NCBI GenBank assembly: GCA_027475525.1
Contig: JAMWFC010000133.1
Coordinates: forward strand, 186,001-250,000
Length of the DNA stretch: 64,000 nt
Direction: 5' to 3'
From: Macrolepiota albuminosa
Lineage: Eukaryota; Basidiomycota; Agaricomycetes; Agaricales; Agaricaceae
Shown: piece by piece, positions 44,672 to 55,289 of the stretch
How the letters are laid out: each line of letters begins with the position of its first letter
Numbering within the stretch: position 1 is the first letter of the stretch
The notes under the pieces: model-generated
Told to the model about the DNA's origin: nothing
Databases searched by the model: none
What the model saw: the letters and a program-made list of their open reading frames with translations, nothing else
Program-made: the position numbers and the translations under genes

Positions 44672-45050
44672 TTATATTTGGATACACAGAGAAAGCCACC
44701 CTCAGTCGTACTACGCATATATTTGTGTGACTGAGGGTGAGCAACCCTACTCATATTATCACTACCACTCGTACTTACTGTAGACGAGTACAGTAGTTTA
44801 GACCTCAGTCACACCAATATAATGTTGTACGACTGAATTACCTGTAGACGAGTACAGTAGTTTAGACTACAGGTTGTAATTAGTAATAAGTAAGTGTGTG
44901 TAAGTAAAACGGCTCACCCTCAGTCACACCAATATAATGTTGTACGACTGAGGGTGGCTTTCTGTGTATCCAATGTGTAAGTAAAACGGCTCACCCTCAG
45001 TCACACCAATATAATGTTGTACGACTGAGGGTGGCTTTCTGTGTATCCAA
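44672..45050. mobile_element. Palindromic MITE-like element with about 30-bp inverted ends
   Basis: The left end TTGGATACACAGAGAAAGCC is the inverse of the right end GGCTTTCTGTGTATCCAA. Both continue into CCCTCAGTCGTAC and GTACGACTGAGGG. The right end is duplicated by a period-77 repeat. Internal hairpins repeat the CCCTCAGTC module. No clear target duplication is seen. The left end also resembles the start of the Copia LTR at 10050, so a degenerate solo LTR is an alternative. Confidence 0.55.
44897..45050. repeat. Perfect 77-bp tandem duplication at the MITE-like right end
   Basis: Bases 44897-44973 recur contiguously at 44974-45050, so the inverted right terminus is present twice. Confidence 0.95.
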
Positions 45051-45599
45051 AACATAGAAAATAAAATGAATAAGGTTTGTGGTAAAGACTAGCAAATACC
45101 GATCGTGTAGCCACCTGGGCCAAGCTAGGGGGGGGGGGAAATATACGAGAGGTAATCTAAAAAAGGAAATAAAATATCGGCTAAGCGTGTATGACGTACG
45201 GTTGTGTCGTTGGTTGTGGAAGTCTCTCTCAACACTTACACTTACCTGTAGACTAAAACATCTGTAATTGTCTACAACATGTGTCCTTCAAATTTGCTCC
45301 CTCTGGGGCTATCTGTACTAGCTATTAATCCGTCCAAAAAATATGCTACCTCTCTTACCCACCTAAGGCAGCACTCTTTGTGCTTCTTGATGGCATCTTA
45401 GGGGGGTTATTTGTGTTGACAGAAACCCCCCTAAAACGGCTGGAGGTTGGACGGTCGTGCTTCTATTTCCCAAAATGGAACCTCCCAAGATTTCCAATTT
45501 ACCTCTTGAGATTTATGATTTACCTTCCAACCTCTTTTGTACCTCTCTACGTACCTTCAAGCCTTTATCCTTACCTTCATACCATCACACTTCTTCACC
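45051..45599. other. Spacer with diverged short repeats
   Basis: It contains a run of ten Gs (45128-45137) and a motif CTATCTGTACTAGCTATTAA with neighbouring GTCCAAAAAATATGCTACC that recurs in altered form at 49730-49850. The frames starting MEPPKISNLPLEIYDL near 45474 are short and unsupported. Confidence 0.35.
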
Positions 45600-45962
45600 T
45601 CTCAACCACTTGGGCTCTCAACTACTCAGGCACTCAATGAAATATGCCAAAGCCTCATAGAGAGCATGCCTAGAAGGATCAAGGCAGTTATAAAGGCAAA
45701 TGGAGGCCATACCAAGTACTAGATATGAAAATTAGAGTAAATTAGAGTGGGTCAAAAAACTGCCCCAATAATTGAATATTTTGTTTGATTTATTAATCAG
45801 TGAGTTCTTGTCCAAATCACATGATTTAGATGTCATTATAAAGCCAAGATGTAGTTGTATGTCATGTGATTTTTTACGACTTTCTGCTTATGTAATTGTT
45901 GCACACCATGTAAATCTTTCCAAAAAGGCCAAACATTGAGGCAGTTTTTTTAAGCCAGTGTA
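45600..45962 (+). mobile_element. 3' end of a Tc1 element
   Basis: The plus strand encodes the last residues of a Tc1 transposase (SLIESMPRRIKAVIKANGG, then HTKY and stop at 45722), nearly identical to the C-terminus at 18.5 kb. Then come an inner motif GGTCAAAAAACTGCCCCAAT (45750-45769) and an outer end GAGGCAGTTTTTTTAAGCCA followed by GTGTA (45938-45962). The inner and outer motifs are inverted relative to each other. The rest of the element is absent. Confidence 0.75.
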
Positions 45963-46245
45963 CAATGTCTCATGCCCTTTTATATCTATTGCCTGTCCAC
46001 AAAACTTTATAGTATTTAAGCTGTTGAATCTGTTATTCTACTAGTGAGCAAAGTTCTATCCCAAATGGCTACCTGCAAGAGTTGCTTGTTTCCTTTTCTA
46101 TGTCTTGATGATCAAGTCTGTTCTGTTCTTAGTGTCATGCTTGCAAGCCTAGCCTTGCTGCAGCTAAACTGTGAGTAATTAATGTAAATACATTTGGTTT
46201 ATTCATCTACTAATAACTTTACTATTCTAGGACAAATTTCAATGT
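45963..46245 (+). other. Short exon-like segment upstream of LTR-D
   Basis: ATGGCTACCTGCAAGAGTTG starts a frame of about 35 codons that ends at a GTGAGTAATT donor, with a possible acceptor TTCTAG near 46230. No family is recognised. It may belong to another repeat. Confidence 0.25.
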
Positions 46246-47230
46246 GTTGGTGATAGGACCTCATATAGGCTAGGTGCAGCCACAGCAGGCTTGGCGCATC
46301 AATGGCAGACTTGGCACCAGCTCTGGATACCATGCCATGCTTGTTTTGAACTTGGCACACACAATTTATCCATTTTAAGCCTTACACAATGGCCATGGAC
46401 ATCAAGCAATAGATCCAATCAGTAATAGTGCTGGTGGCAGCTAGAATGATAGCTGGCATCATATTGCTAGCAAGCATTGACAGGTGGCATTAATCAATTA
46501 GCACATGATATAGCTAGCCAACAACAGTACTTACAAATTAGGAATAATAGCATTTACTCATGATGGACAGCTTGGCATTTATTCTGGTGCCTGATGTCTC
46601 TTGATGCTATTCTTTCAGTTAAACAGCTTTCTTATTTTATTTCTCATTATTTAGCTTAATGCACAATGTATAATTACATTTCTCACAGTTTACTGCTCCT
46701 TGGCAACTCTTAAGCCAATTAGCAGTGGAGAACTTATTTTTATTATAAATACTTATTGTTGTCACTAGCTACCAAAAAGAACAAAGTACTCTGTTTTACC
46801 CCTCAGTTCATCTCACAATTCAGATTTCTTTTGTGCTGACTAAGTTTATAGTTGCCAACTATCTAAGCACTTCTCACCTGCTTGCCACCATTATGTTCAT
46901 AGAGCCTACATGCCTTGCATCTATAGTAGGCCATATGCAGCTTAGTCATTGCTAAGCCTCTAGTTTTCTTGCTGCATCCTTTGCTGCACTTACTCTTATC
47001 TGCATCCCCTTCTCATTTAGGTGCACTTTATTGTTAGTGCACTTCTCTTACTGTACTTCCACTACTGACCACTGTTATCAACATTCACTAAAACTTGCTG
47101 TTCAACTTGTTTCTTACTTGTTCTCTGGGAACTGCTTGGGATTCTCTCAAAACTTAGTATGCTTGATACATTATATACTAGTCAGTAGCCATAAACCATA
47201 TCTGCTACTAATCAACTTTTGGGCATCATC
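46246..47230 (+). repeat. LTR-D copy 2: Gypsy LTR and leader
   Basis: It is homologous to 34925-35290 plus 36163-36640 without the SINE-like insertion. It contains ATTATAAATACTTATTG as a likely promoter box and is followed on the same strand by a gag ORF. Exact LTR ends could not be fixed because there is no second LTR. Confidence 0.6.
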
Positions 47231-47639
47231 AAATTGGAGCCCACTACAAAGGACTTTCACCAGAAACATATCTCCAGCACACATGCCACCTGCTAAAGCA
47301 GTCAGCAAAGAGCACAGTCTCCTTTCACCCATCAACTTCTCAACCACCTGATGCCTTACCAGGTCTATTTCTCACTCAGAAACTACAGAACACCACTGTA
47401 GAAAATTTTTCTGATATCTTCCCATAGTTGCTAGACTTTACTGCTGACAACCTCTTAGCATTGCTGCTTGCCAATCCCCAGCCTTTTACACCTTCAACTC
47501 CTTTAAACTCCCCTTTCCTAACTAGTCATTTCCTATATGTCTTTGCCAACTCCTAGAATTCCATCACTACTGCTGTCTCCTCTGCATGGCAGGACAGTTG
47601 CTAAAGAACAGCCTTTTTAGCACATGCCACCATGCAACT

Positions 47640-48625
47640 ACTTCTCAGCATTAAAATGGAATGAGTCCAAGCTATATGAACTCTTTCAATATTTCAAAGA
47701 ACTTGAATATCTGTTTAGAGACTGTAGGATTATTGACTTCACTCAAATGAAAGAATATGCAGCACACTACATTTCCTATAATATGACAGAAACCTAGACT
47801 AGCCTTTCCAAGTTTGCTGCTCCTGTGCCTAGCACATAACTGACTATTAGTACTATCTACAAACAATGGAAAACAGCAATCATCTAGCTCTATCCTAGCA
47901 TCAAGGAAGCTATACAATATATGGTAAATAAACTTCAGAAACTTGTCCAGGACATCTTTGATAGCGGTACTTACTCTTTTGGCACCTTCTCAACTTACTA
48001 TAGAGAATTTGAGAAGGTTGCCAGGTGGCTTCTCCATAATGGTAAACTATATATTAATAAGAAACATTGCTTATTCCAGCAAGGTATCCCAATGTTGCTA
48101 TGGGCTTGCATTGCTAGATACTTAGAAATTGTACAACTGACTCACCATTCTGAGGATCCCTATGCTGTTGCCAATGTTTTTGAGGCAGGTAAATATATCT
48201 TAAAGAGCACTGACACATATATTGGCATTGGCATACAATGTGCTAGGACAACCCCACCTAAGCATGCCAATAGTATCCTCCTAGTCCAGACCACTGCCAC
48301 CCTGCCTACCAACAACTTTGTCAAGAAGAAAGACTTTAATGCTGCCATCAATGCTGCTATTGCCTCTGCCATGACCAGAATTGAGACCATGATTGCCACC
48401 AGTATTACTACCACATGCATTGCTAATACTCTCAGATCCAACAGTTGCCACTTCTGTGGTGAAATAGGACACACTATGACCTGAAGATGCTGCAACATGT
48501 TGGAAAACTATATTTGGCAAGATAAAATATGCAGGGCTATTGACAGCAAGGTTGTCTTGACTACTAGTGCTATCATCTCAAACTACTCAGAGCTCAAGAT
48601 ATACCAGAAACAGGTAGACAAATAA
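47640..48625 (+). pseudogene. Gypsy gag with zinc knuckle, decayed
   Basis: The peptide runs ALKWNESKLYELFQYFKELE, FRDCRIIDFTQMKEYAAHYI, then (47921-48484) KLVQDIFDSGTYSFGTFSTY with YYREFEKVARWLLHNGKL, and a knuckle CHFCGEIGHTMT that runs into a stop before the last Cys. LENYIWQDKICRAIDSKVVL follows, the conserved segment after the knuckle in basidiomycete Gypsy gags. Stops near 47798, 47839 and 48482 inactivate it. It ends abruptly at 48625 against the copied phosphatase flank. Protease and pol are absent. Confidence 0.75.
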
Positions 48626-49020
48626 ATTCTATCAAACAATGGTCAGCCTGAGCGAGTTCAGATGTCCCTGTCTTGGAGAAGACATGATTGGTTTGATCTT
48701 GGCCCTTGATTTCTTTGCTGTAAGAGACTGAAAACATTTGTTTTATTCCTGTTGTTATATGTTGATGTATACTTTTCCTTCATAATTGTTTTTCCTGTAT
48801 TTATCTGGTAAATATCACTGCTATAATTCTATCAAATGGTAGTCAGCCTGAGCAAGTAAATTCTCAGTTGAGCAACCATGCTCATAAATCAGCTTCAGAA
48901 TCAGTGGCATATCAGGTTATTGGGAACTAGCCAGAGAAGATCCAATATTATATTTGAAGTTATTGAAAGTAGCAGTAGCCATAAATGCCATAGCACACTT
49001 ATATAAGCTAAGTCTAATAG
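48626..49020 (+). repeat. Decayed copy of the phosphatase 3' flank
   Basis: Bases 48626-48656 match 44439-44468 and bases 48657-49015 match 44275-44640, so the copied unit began in a tandem or circularly permuted form. CpGs of the original are TpG or CpA here (GACGCGATTGG to GACATGATTGG, for example). The gag remnant is fused directly upstream. Confidence 0.75.
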
Positions 49021-50338
49021 CTGAATGTATCAATATTTTTCTAACTGATGTTACTTTTAACATGGACCTCATGCATATATATATATATCTATTAGAGTCA
49101 TATGAACTTTATTCACTTTATTTAAGTGATAGAAGTTGACTCTCTAAGACATGAGTAAGTACTGTGCACTAAATAGGAATATTGGTAAGTATAATGTCTA
49201 TTTTGGTGTGTAAGTAGGAGGCTTATCCTCAGTTAATGTGTACTTGACTGAGGGTAATATGTAGTGTCAGTTGATATATATATTGTGCTGTCTATATATT
49301 AAGAGTAAAATATAATAAAATTGATAAATATAAACTGAGCCTTTGTTGGTCATCAAATTTGAGATGCTTATGGTGTCTAGCATCTAACATTAAGTTACAA
49401 GCAGACTCAGGCACACCTAAAGCAATGGACACTGTACTTATGCCTAACTGTTAAAAAAATGATGTTTCAACTTCCAATGTTTCTTTATTCTGACATATAT
49501 TTCTTTTATTATTTCAAAATTTATATTATCACTCTCCACATATGTCTGCCATATGTTTCATTAGTATGCATGTATTTATATATGCTAACATCTGAAGTTT
49601 GAATTATTTCTGATTCAAACTTCAGGTGCATATTTACTTACTTTTCTCTTAATTATTTTCTAAATCAAATTATCTCTGATTTTGAACATCAGACTATATT
49701 ATTCATAATAAATAACACATCTACCTGTACTGGCTATCAATGTGTCCAAAAGAATTATGCTACTTCACTGGCTACTTGTATCAACTATTAATATATGTCC
49801 TCAAAATTTGCTTCCTCTTTAGCTATCTGTACCAGATATTGAATTTCATTGTATGTTGAATAATCATGCTTTCTTTCTTTTCTTTTTTCTATGTTTTTAG
49901 TTTATGATTTTCTTGTTATGTTGAGCATATTATCTTCCTTTTCTTTTGAATTTGGTAACACCATGTTATTTATTTGTGGATAATGTCATATGAAGCAGTC
50001 ATTTATATAATCAACAAATAGATTGTGGTATTTATGAGTTTCCAATGCATCTATCTCCATTTGGTTATAACTCCTGCTTGATATGTCTCTCAATTTTTCT
50101 TCAATTTTATCTTCATACCTACATTGGATATTGGGTGCTGTCAGATGTTTTGTCATATATTATAAATAGCATTTTGCTCATGTCAGGTTAGCAACTTTGA
50201 ATGACAGTTGAATGAGTACCAAGTACCAAGTTTCTCAGTCACAGAATGTGGACAATTTTCCAATAACTGCCTAACAGAGCAAAGTAGCACTGATGCAATT
50301 GTACTCCTATTCTAATTAATATTGTTACTGTAGTACTT
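49021..50338. other. AT-rich decayed DNA with one CTCAGT hairpin
   Basis: A hairpin TATCCTCAGT...ACTGAGGGTA at 49214-49256 is preceded by GTGTGTAAGTA, the module also found in the Copia LTR and the MITE-like element. Otherwise there are poly-T and TATA tracts and diverged copies of motifs from 45.3 kb. No gene is seen. Confidence 0.45.
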
Positions 50339-51110
50339 GGTGTGAGTATTACTGATAGTTCTGGGGTTTGCTGGTGTAGAGTATGACTCCTCAATTCACA
50401 CTGACTTGATGATGAACTTGATGTATTAATGTTTTGAGTTGCAAATCCTAATCTTCCGGAATACAGAGGGTTATCAACAAACTCCAGCCTAAGCAATTCA
50501 CTCCCTGGGAATCACTGAGCCTTTGCCTATCAATTGCCTGTCCATTCTCTACTAAACTTGGGCTATTTAAACTATTTTTCTGGTGCACAGACCACTATCT
50601 ACACATGACCCTTTGTCGTAAACTCCCCAACCTCTGGAACATATTTGATAGTCCAATTTCCCTTTTGAGAGGCCTGTTTTGGTGCACCAATTCCACCATT
50701 CAACTTCTTGTTCCATCATTCTTCCAAATGTCTCTGATTGCTACTTCCCCATTTGTTTGAGCTCCATTTAGCACAATCCTATTCATAGATCCTTCTTTCC
50801 CCTTTCAGTTGTGTCATTGCCAGATCTGATCTTTGATCCAGATCACTACAATTTGATCCCATTTCATCACTTCTGCCAGCTCCCATGCTTCCTCTCCCCA
50901 TTACAGTGGTTGGACTATTGTTGAGCTGATAGTTTGAGCTGGTCCCTGCCTGTTGTTCTGTACTTTTCTGTATATTTATTGGGGTGGTTTTGGAGATATA
51001 ATTTGTTGAGACTGCTACCAGGAGGCTTACAGTTTTCAGCCCATAATTAAATGTTTATTTTGACTTCTGGTGCATGGTGTGTCCCTGACTGCTGGTACAG
51101 CACCATATCA
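50339..51110 (-). repeat. LTR-A solo LTR (772 bp)
   Basis: On the minus strand it starts TGATATGGTGCTGTACCAGC at 51110 and ends AAGTACTACA at 50339. The flanking 4-bp sequence GTAA (minus strand, on both sides) is a target duplication. It lies just outside the second KDZ terminal repeat. Confidence 0.85.
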
Positions 51111-51240
51111 TTACAAATCTTTGACAAAGGAAACCAGATCAAATATTCCTTTTATATATGCAAGATAAGTGACTAGCTCCAGTGTCTTCCATCTGCCAGG
51201 ATGACATGCAATCCAAGAGTCATGGTGCTGCTCTACAATC

Positions 51241-52323
51241 CAGAGTAGGACATCACAACAGTATATGTCATATGTTGTATGGGAGCTCACTTTGTGCCAT
51301 ACCATATGTGTCCATCAGAGTCTGCTACACTGTAGCAGAGCAGTCCCTACAGTGCTGTAGAATACAGAGCTACAGATGTGTCACAATGTGCTATATAACA
51401 TGGTTGAGTAGATCAATAAAAGACAGGCACACACATGCACATATAGGCCTGGCAGACACCAGCAGATACTAGCAGACATCAATATGCATCAGCAGCCACC
51501 AGTGGGCATCAGCCCATAAGGAAAACCTCCTCTGTTGGCAGACGTCATGGCATGAGTAAACCCTCCTCAAGGTTTTCTACTTCTCTCCTCTCTCCTTTCC
51601 TCTCTGCAATAACTCAATGGTGTGTGCCTCCTCTTCTCTTCTTTTCTCACCTCCTGTCAGGGGACTCCTCATTTCTTCCTTTTCTCACTCCTTATCTCTT
51701 CACTCTCCTTCCATTCATTCTCTTATTTCTTCTGACATTATTTCATTTCACTGTTTCTATTCTTCTATTCTTTTAACACTATCTGTTAGTACTACTCTCA
51801 GCCCTTGAGATGCTCTGGTTCTTTAGCCACCATTCAGACAAGTGTGGGCCCACTCAGCACCACTTCCAGACCGCTTATATAAGCCAGAGTTTGCCAAAGT
51901 TTGCCCCTTATTTGTACAAGTGTTTGTGTAGGCAATTTTCGAGTTTTTAAGGTTTTGTTGTACTGTATAGTTGTTTCCCATGCTTCAGAGGCCCCAGAAG
52001 CGTCCAACCTGGCATAGGGAATCCCTAGACTTGTTCTCTTTGGATCTCCCTCTGCCAGGTGAGTAGCTATCTTGATATTGTCAGTATATATTCTAATACA
52101 CTTTGGATCTCTCTCTGCTAGCTGTGTGACTGAGCCACAGCCTCTAGAGGTCGCCCTTACACCTCCAATGCCAGCATATATCCACAAAAGGACCCTGCAG
52201 ACCTATGCAGGCCTATGCAAGCTACTAGTGGATATCTATGCAGATCTATATTAACTCACTCAAACCTATGCAGGTCTGTGCAGGCCTGTGCAGGGCATCA
52301 GCAGACATCCACAGAGGCCTATG
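51241..52323 (+). repeat. KDZ terminal repeat, copy 2, interrupted by LTR-B
   Basis: It begins CAGAGTAGGACATCACAACA, like the left end at 21582, and continues to the CAGCAGACATCCACAGAGG segment. LTR-B is inserted at 51655-52161. A second terminal repeat follows directly at 52324, so the repeat is tandemly doubled at this end. Bases 51111-51240 are unassigned. Confidence 0.75.
51655..52161 (+). repeat. LTR-B solo LTR (507 bp) within the KDZ terminal repeat
   Basis: It starts TGTCAGGGGACTCC and ends CGCCCTTACA, with a perfect 5-bp duplication CCTCC (51650-51654 and 52162-52166). The adjacent terminal repeat at 52730-52750 shows the uninterrupted site, confirming the insertion. The LTR-B family was therefore active after this KDZ copy was in place. 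Confidence 0.9.
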
Positions 52324-52925
52324 CACATAGAAACATCACAACAATATGTGTCATATGTTGTACAGGAGCTTGCTTTGTGCTGTACTATACATGTCCAGCA
52401 GAGTTCACTACACTGGAGCAGAGCAGTGCCCACAGTGCCATAGAATACAGAGCTGTGGACGTGTCACAATAGGCTGTATGACACAGTCTAGTGGATCAAT
52501 AAAAGGCAGGCACACACATGCCATGCAGGCCCAGCAGATGCCAGTGGACACTAACAGATGTCAATGTGTGTCAGCGGCCACCAGCAGGCATCAGCCCATG
52601 AGTGAAAGCCTCCTCCATTGGTGGACGTCATGGCATGAATAAACTCTTCTTGAGGTTCCCCACTTCTTTCCTCTCTCTCTTCCTCCTCGCAATAACTCAA
52701 GGCTGTGTGCCTCCCCTTCCCTTCTTTTCCCACTTCCAACACCAGCGTACGTCTACAAAAGGGCCCTGCAGACCTATGCAGGCCTATACAAGCCACCAGC
52801 AGACATCTATGCAGACCTACATCAACCCACTCAAACCTGCGCAAGCCTGGGAGGGCCTGCACAGAGCACCAGCGGACATCTTCAGAGGCCTATGCAGGCC
52901 CATGAAGGCTGGTTGGACCAAAAAA
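52324..52925 (+). repeat. KDZ terminal repeat, second tandem copy
   Basis: It starts CACATAGAAACATCACAACA, like the right end of the first element (33362, inverted). It contains ATCAATAAAAGGCAGGCACA, the C-rich tract CCTCCCCTTCCCTTC and ends at GGTTGGACCAAAAAAAATGG. The frames running through it are repeat-derived and not genes. Confidence 0.75.
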
Positions 52926-52953
52926 AATGGTAACTCATTATCCTGCCAATATG

Positions 52954-53031
52954 CCTGTGGAGAGGAATCGAACCCCCGGCCTTGGGCAAGCCTCCAGCAA
53001 TGGAACACACATTTAACCATTGCACCACAGG
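52954..53031 (-). tRNA. tRNA-like sequence (pseudo-tRNA), 78 nt
   Basis: On the minus strand a 7-bp acceptor-like stem CCTGTGG/CCACAGG encloses 78 nt with an A-box-like TGGTGCAATGGTTAAATG, an anticodon-arm-like TTCC/GGAG hairpin, a CTTG/CAAG extra arm as in class II tRNAs, and the B box GGTTCGATTCC. The D arm does not fold properly, so I do not assign an amino acid. It sits between the terminal and subterminal repeats of KDZ and is best read as a tRNA-derived module of the element. Confidence 0.5.
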
Positions 53032-53329
53032 TCTGTTACCAATGGATAGATTCAAAGGTCAGATAGCACAATGAACAGATGCCTACCTACATTTCCACAG
53101 ATCTCTGTATGGATATTTTGAGGTGGAAGAGAGGTGGCATACCTCTCAAAAGAGGTTTTGTGGCTTGAAAGGGGTGTTGGTATCATCTTCCATCAGCTGG
53201 CATCCGTCAGAGTTTGTTGGCAGCTATTGTGACCTGCTGGCATCCATTGGCATCTGTCATTATCCGTTGGACATCCATTGGTATCTGCTAGATATCCGCT
53301 GGTATCTGTTGGCATCTATAGGAATCTGT

Positions 53330-53720
53330 TGGCAATCCTTGACATTATCCAGCATTGTCTGGCATAAGAGTGGGAGAGGAGGAAAGGGATGTGTGGGTGT
53401 CCGCTGTATGGGGTGGCATCTTGGAAAGCATGGGGAGTGGCAGAAGAGAGATGGGGGTGGAGAGAAAGAGGAGAAAGGAGAAAGGGGAGGAGCGTGGGTG
53501 TCCGCTGATATGCCAGCAGATGTAGCAGACATCAGACGTCAGGTCAGAAGGAAGGAGGGAAGGGGGGTGCATGTGGTGTATAGGGGTGGTATGTGAGGTA
53601 GTGTGGGGAGTGGAAAGGATGGCACTGGAGAGAAAGAGAAGGAAGGGCAAAAGAGGGTACATGAGTGTCCGCTGTCTGCTGGCATGCCAGCAGATGGTAG
53701 CGGATGTTGGCATGTGAGTT
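53330..53720 (-). repeat. KDZ subterminal repeat, left arm
   Basis: The reverse complement matches 32200-32575. It is purine-rich on this strand (GGGAGAGGAGGAAAGG) with a GTGTCCGCTGTATGG-type repeat. The preceding 53032-53329 holds GGCATCTGTTGG-like short repeats and no gene. Confidence 0.7.
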
Positions 53721-53739
53721 AGCTGATGTCAGCAGTGCA

Positions 53740-53908
53740 ACCAGTCTCAGTTGTTCAGTGGAATATTTGTTTATTGATATTTAATATTGTGTACAGTGGC
53801 AAGTTCTACTCCTACTCTATCTTAATGGGGTCTAATAGTGACAATGGAATATTGATAGGTTGATATTTCATATTTTTGCACATGAGGCGGATTCAACTCC
53901 CACTAGTG
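53740..53908 (+). repeat. Two tRNA-like modules, plus strand
   Basis: Module 1 (53740-53818) has GTTGTTCAGTGGAATATT and GGCAAGTTCTACTCC. Module 2 (53837-53908) has GACAATGGAATATTGATA and GCGGATTCAACTCCC. A-box-like and B-box-like motifs have tRNA spacing. Bases 53909-54169 hold no gene. Confidence 0.5.
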
Positions 53909-54169
53909 ACAAATATTTTACTAGAGCCTGTAAGCCCTAATAAAATATCCATTCATCACTTGCTAATATCACTCTAGAACTTACTAAAGCAGGTATAGGA
54001 TGGAGAATTTTGCACATGTGATCATTCCAGTGCACGTGACACTAGTCATGAGCAATGGAATGAACAAATGCGCAAAGTCGTCCATCTTATGCTACTGCAG
54101 AAATCTCTGGAGTTTTGAACAGATCAAATTCATGATGCTAGAGATGTCAGTGGCCTGCTGCTCTAATAT

Positions 54170-54248
54170 GCACTAGCAGGAGTTGAATCTGTCTCTTGTG
54201 CACAATATGAAATATCAATTTATCAATATTTCATTGTACCACAGGCAC
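54170..54248 (-). repeat. tRNA-like module
   Basis: On the minus strand: GTGCCTGTGGTACAATGAAA ... GACAGATTCAACTCCTGC ... CTAGTGC. It belongs to the same subfamily as the next two modules, and each lies at the end of a unit that also contains a TCAGTGGCCTGCTGCT segment. Confidence 0.6.
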
Positions 54249-54351
54249 TTACTTAAAAGTCAGGACAGTGTTCATGTAGTGCACAATTGGACCCATACAG
54301 CATTTGAATGACAGTAGCAGACGTCAGCGGCCTGCTGCTATTATATAATAT

Positions 54352-54430
54352 GCACTAGCAGGAGTCAAACTCGCCTCTTGTGCACAAGATGAAATATCAA
54401 TGTATCAATATTCCATTTGACCACAGGTGC
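54352..54430 (-). repeat. tRNA-like module
   Basis: On the minus strand: GCACCTGTGGTCAAATGGAA ... GGCGAGTTTGACTCCTGC ... CTAGTGC. The upstream ACGTCAGCGGCCTGCTGCT is shared with the neighbouring units. Confidence 0.6.
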
Positions 54431-54577
54431 TTACCAAAAGTCAGTACGGTGTACATGTAGTGCAAAAATGCAGCAGTATAAAAAGACACCATAAAAACCT
54501 TACTTTGTTTATCATACTGTGTAGTAAATAACAATTAGTAAAATGGTAGCCTCATGAAGTTGAGTCTTGTCTAATGT

Positions 54578-54660
54578 GCACTAGCAAGAGTTGAACCTGC
54601 CTCTTGCACACAATATGAAATCTCAATGTATCAATATTCATTCCATTGTACCATAGGTGC
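54578..54660 (-). repeat. tRNA-like module
   Basis: On the minus strand: GCACCTATGGTACAATGGAA ... GGCAGGTTCAACTCTTGC ... CTAGTGC. The T-arm-like stem is nearly perfect. Confidence 0.6.
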
Positions 54661-54723
54661 TTGCTACAGGTCAGTACAATGTATATGTAGAGCAAAAATG
54701 CATCCATATAAAAACACACCATT

Positions 54724-54796
54724 AGATGGAGTAGAACCCGCCGCTGTACACAATATTGAATATCAATAAACAAATATTCCACTGAACGACTAGGAC
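54724..54796 (-). repeat. tRNA-like module
   Basis: On the minus strand: CTAGTCGTTCAGTGGAATAT ... GGCGGGTTCTACTCC. It is the inverse of the module at 53740-53818 and retains more CpG. Confidence 0.55.
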
Positions 54797-55016
54797 TGGT
54801 TGTACAAGTCAGAATAGTGTTTATATAGTGCGCAAACAGACCTATACAAAATTTGAATAGATAGTGTTATCAATTTTTACTTGTAGTAAATTGACAGAGA
54901 GTGGAAGGAATCCACAGAAGTGGTATCCTGTACATGGATGAATCAAAGAATTTACTGCAACTGGTGCATCTGTATTGAATTGACAATATTAGACTGATAA
55001 TTTTTGAGTATACAAT

Positions 55017-55097
55017 AAGCATTGGTGGTCTAGTGGAATATTATCTATTGTTATCCATTGTGTCTTGCAGTAGGCAGATTCGATTCCCAGTAGTGCA
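55017..55097 (+). repeat. tRNA-like module
   Basis: GCATTGGTGGTCTAGTGGAA ... GGCAGATTCGATTCCC ... TAGTGC. The A and B boxes are close to tRNA consensus. Bases 54797-55016 show no gene. Confidence 0.6.
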
Positions 55098-55289
55098 TTG
55101 ATATCAAACTGTCTAGAATTTTTGACCTGCTTAGCTAATTGTTATTTATTAAACTGTAAGATAAACAAAGTAAGGTTTGTCAAGCAATAAATCAAACTTC
55201 TTTTGTAATTTAAACAGGATCACATGATATCTATTTTCAGAACTTGCTTTGTGTAAAGTTCTCATCTATTTCTTTAATCCTCCATTCAC

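Noticed and set aside
52954..53031. Functional nuclear tRNA gene
   Set aside because: The acceptor stem and B box are good, but the D arm does not fold, and the same unit occurs as decayed copies in a transposon arm. Kept as tRNA-like only.
52551..53066. Long frames on both strands
   Set aside because: They run through the KDZ terminal repeat and a tRNA-like module; no codon bias or domain supports them.
53260..53713. Pro/Ser-rich minus-strand frames of 90-122 codons
   Set aside because: Low-complexity pyrimidine-rich repeat (KDZ subterminal), which gives Pro/Ser/Leu peptides in any frame.
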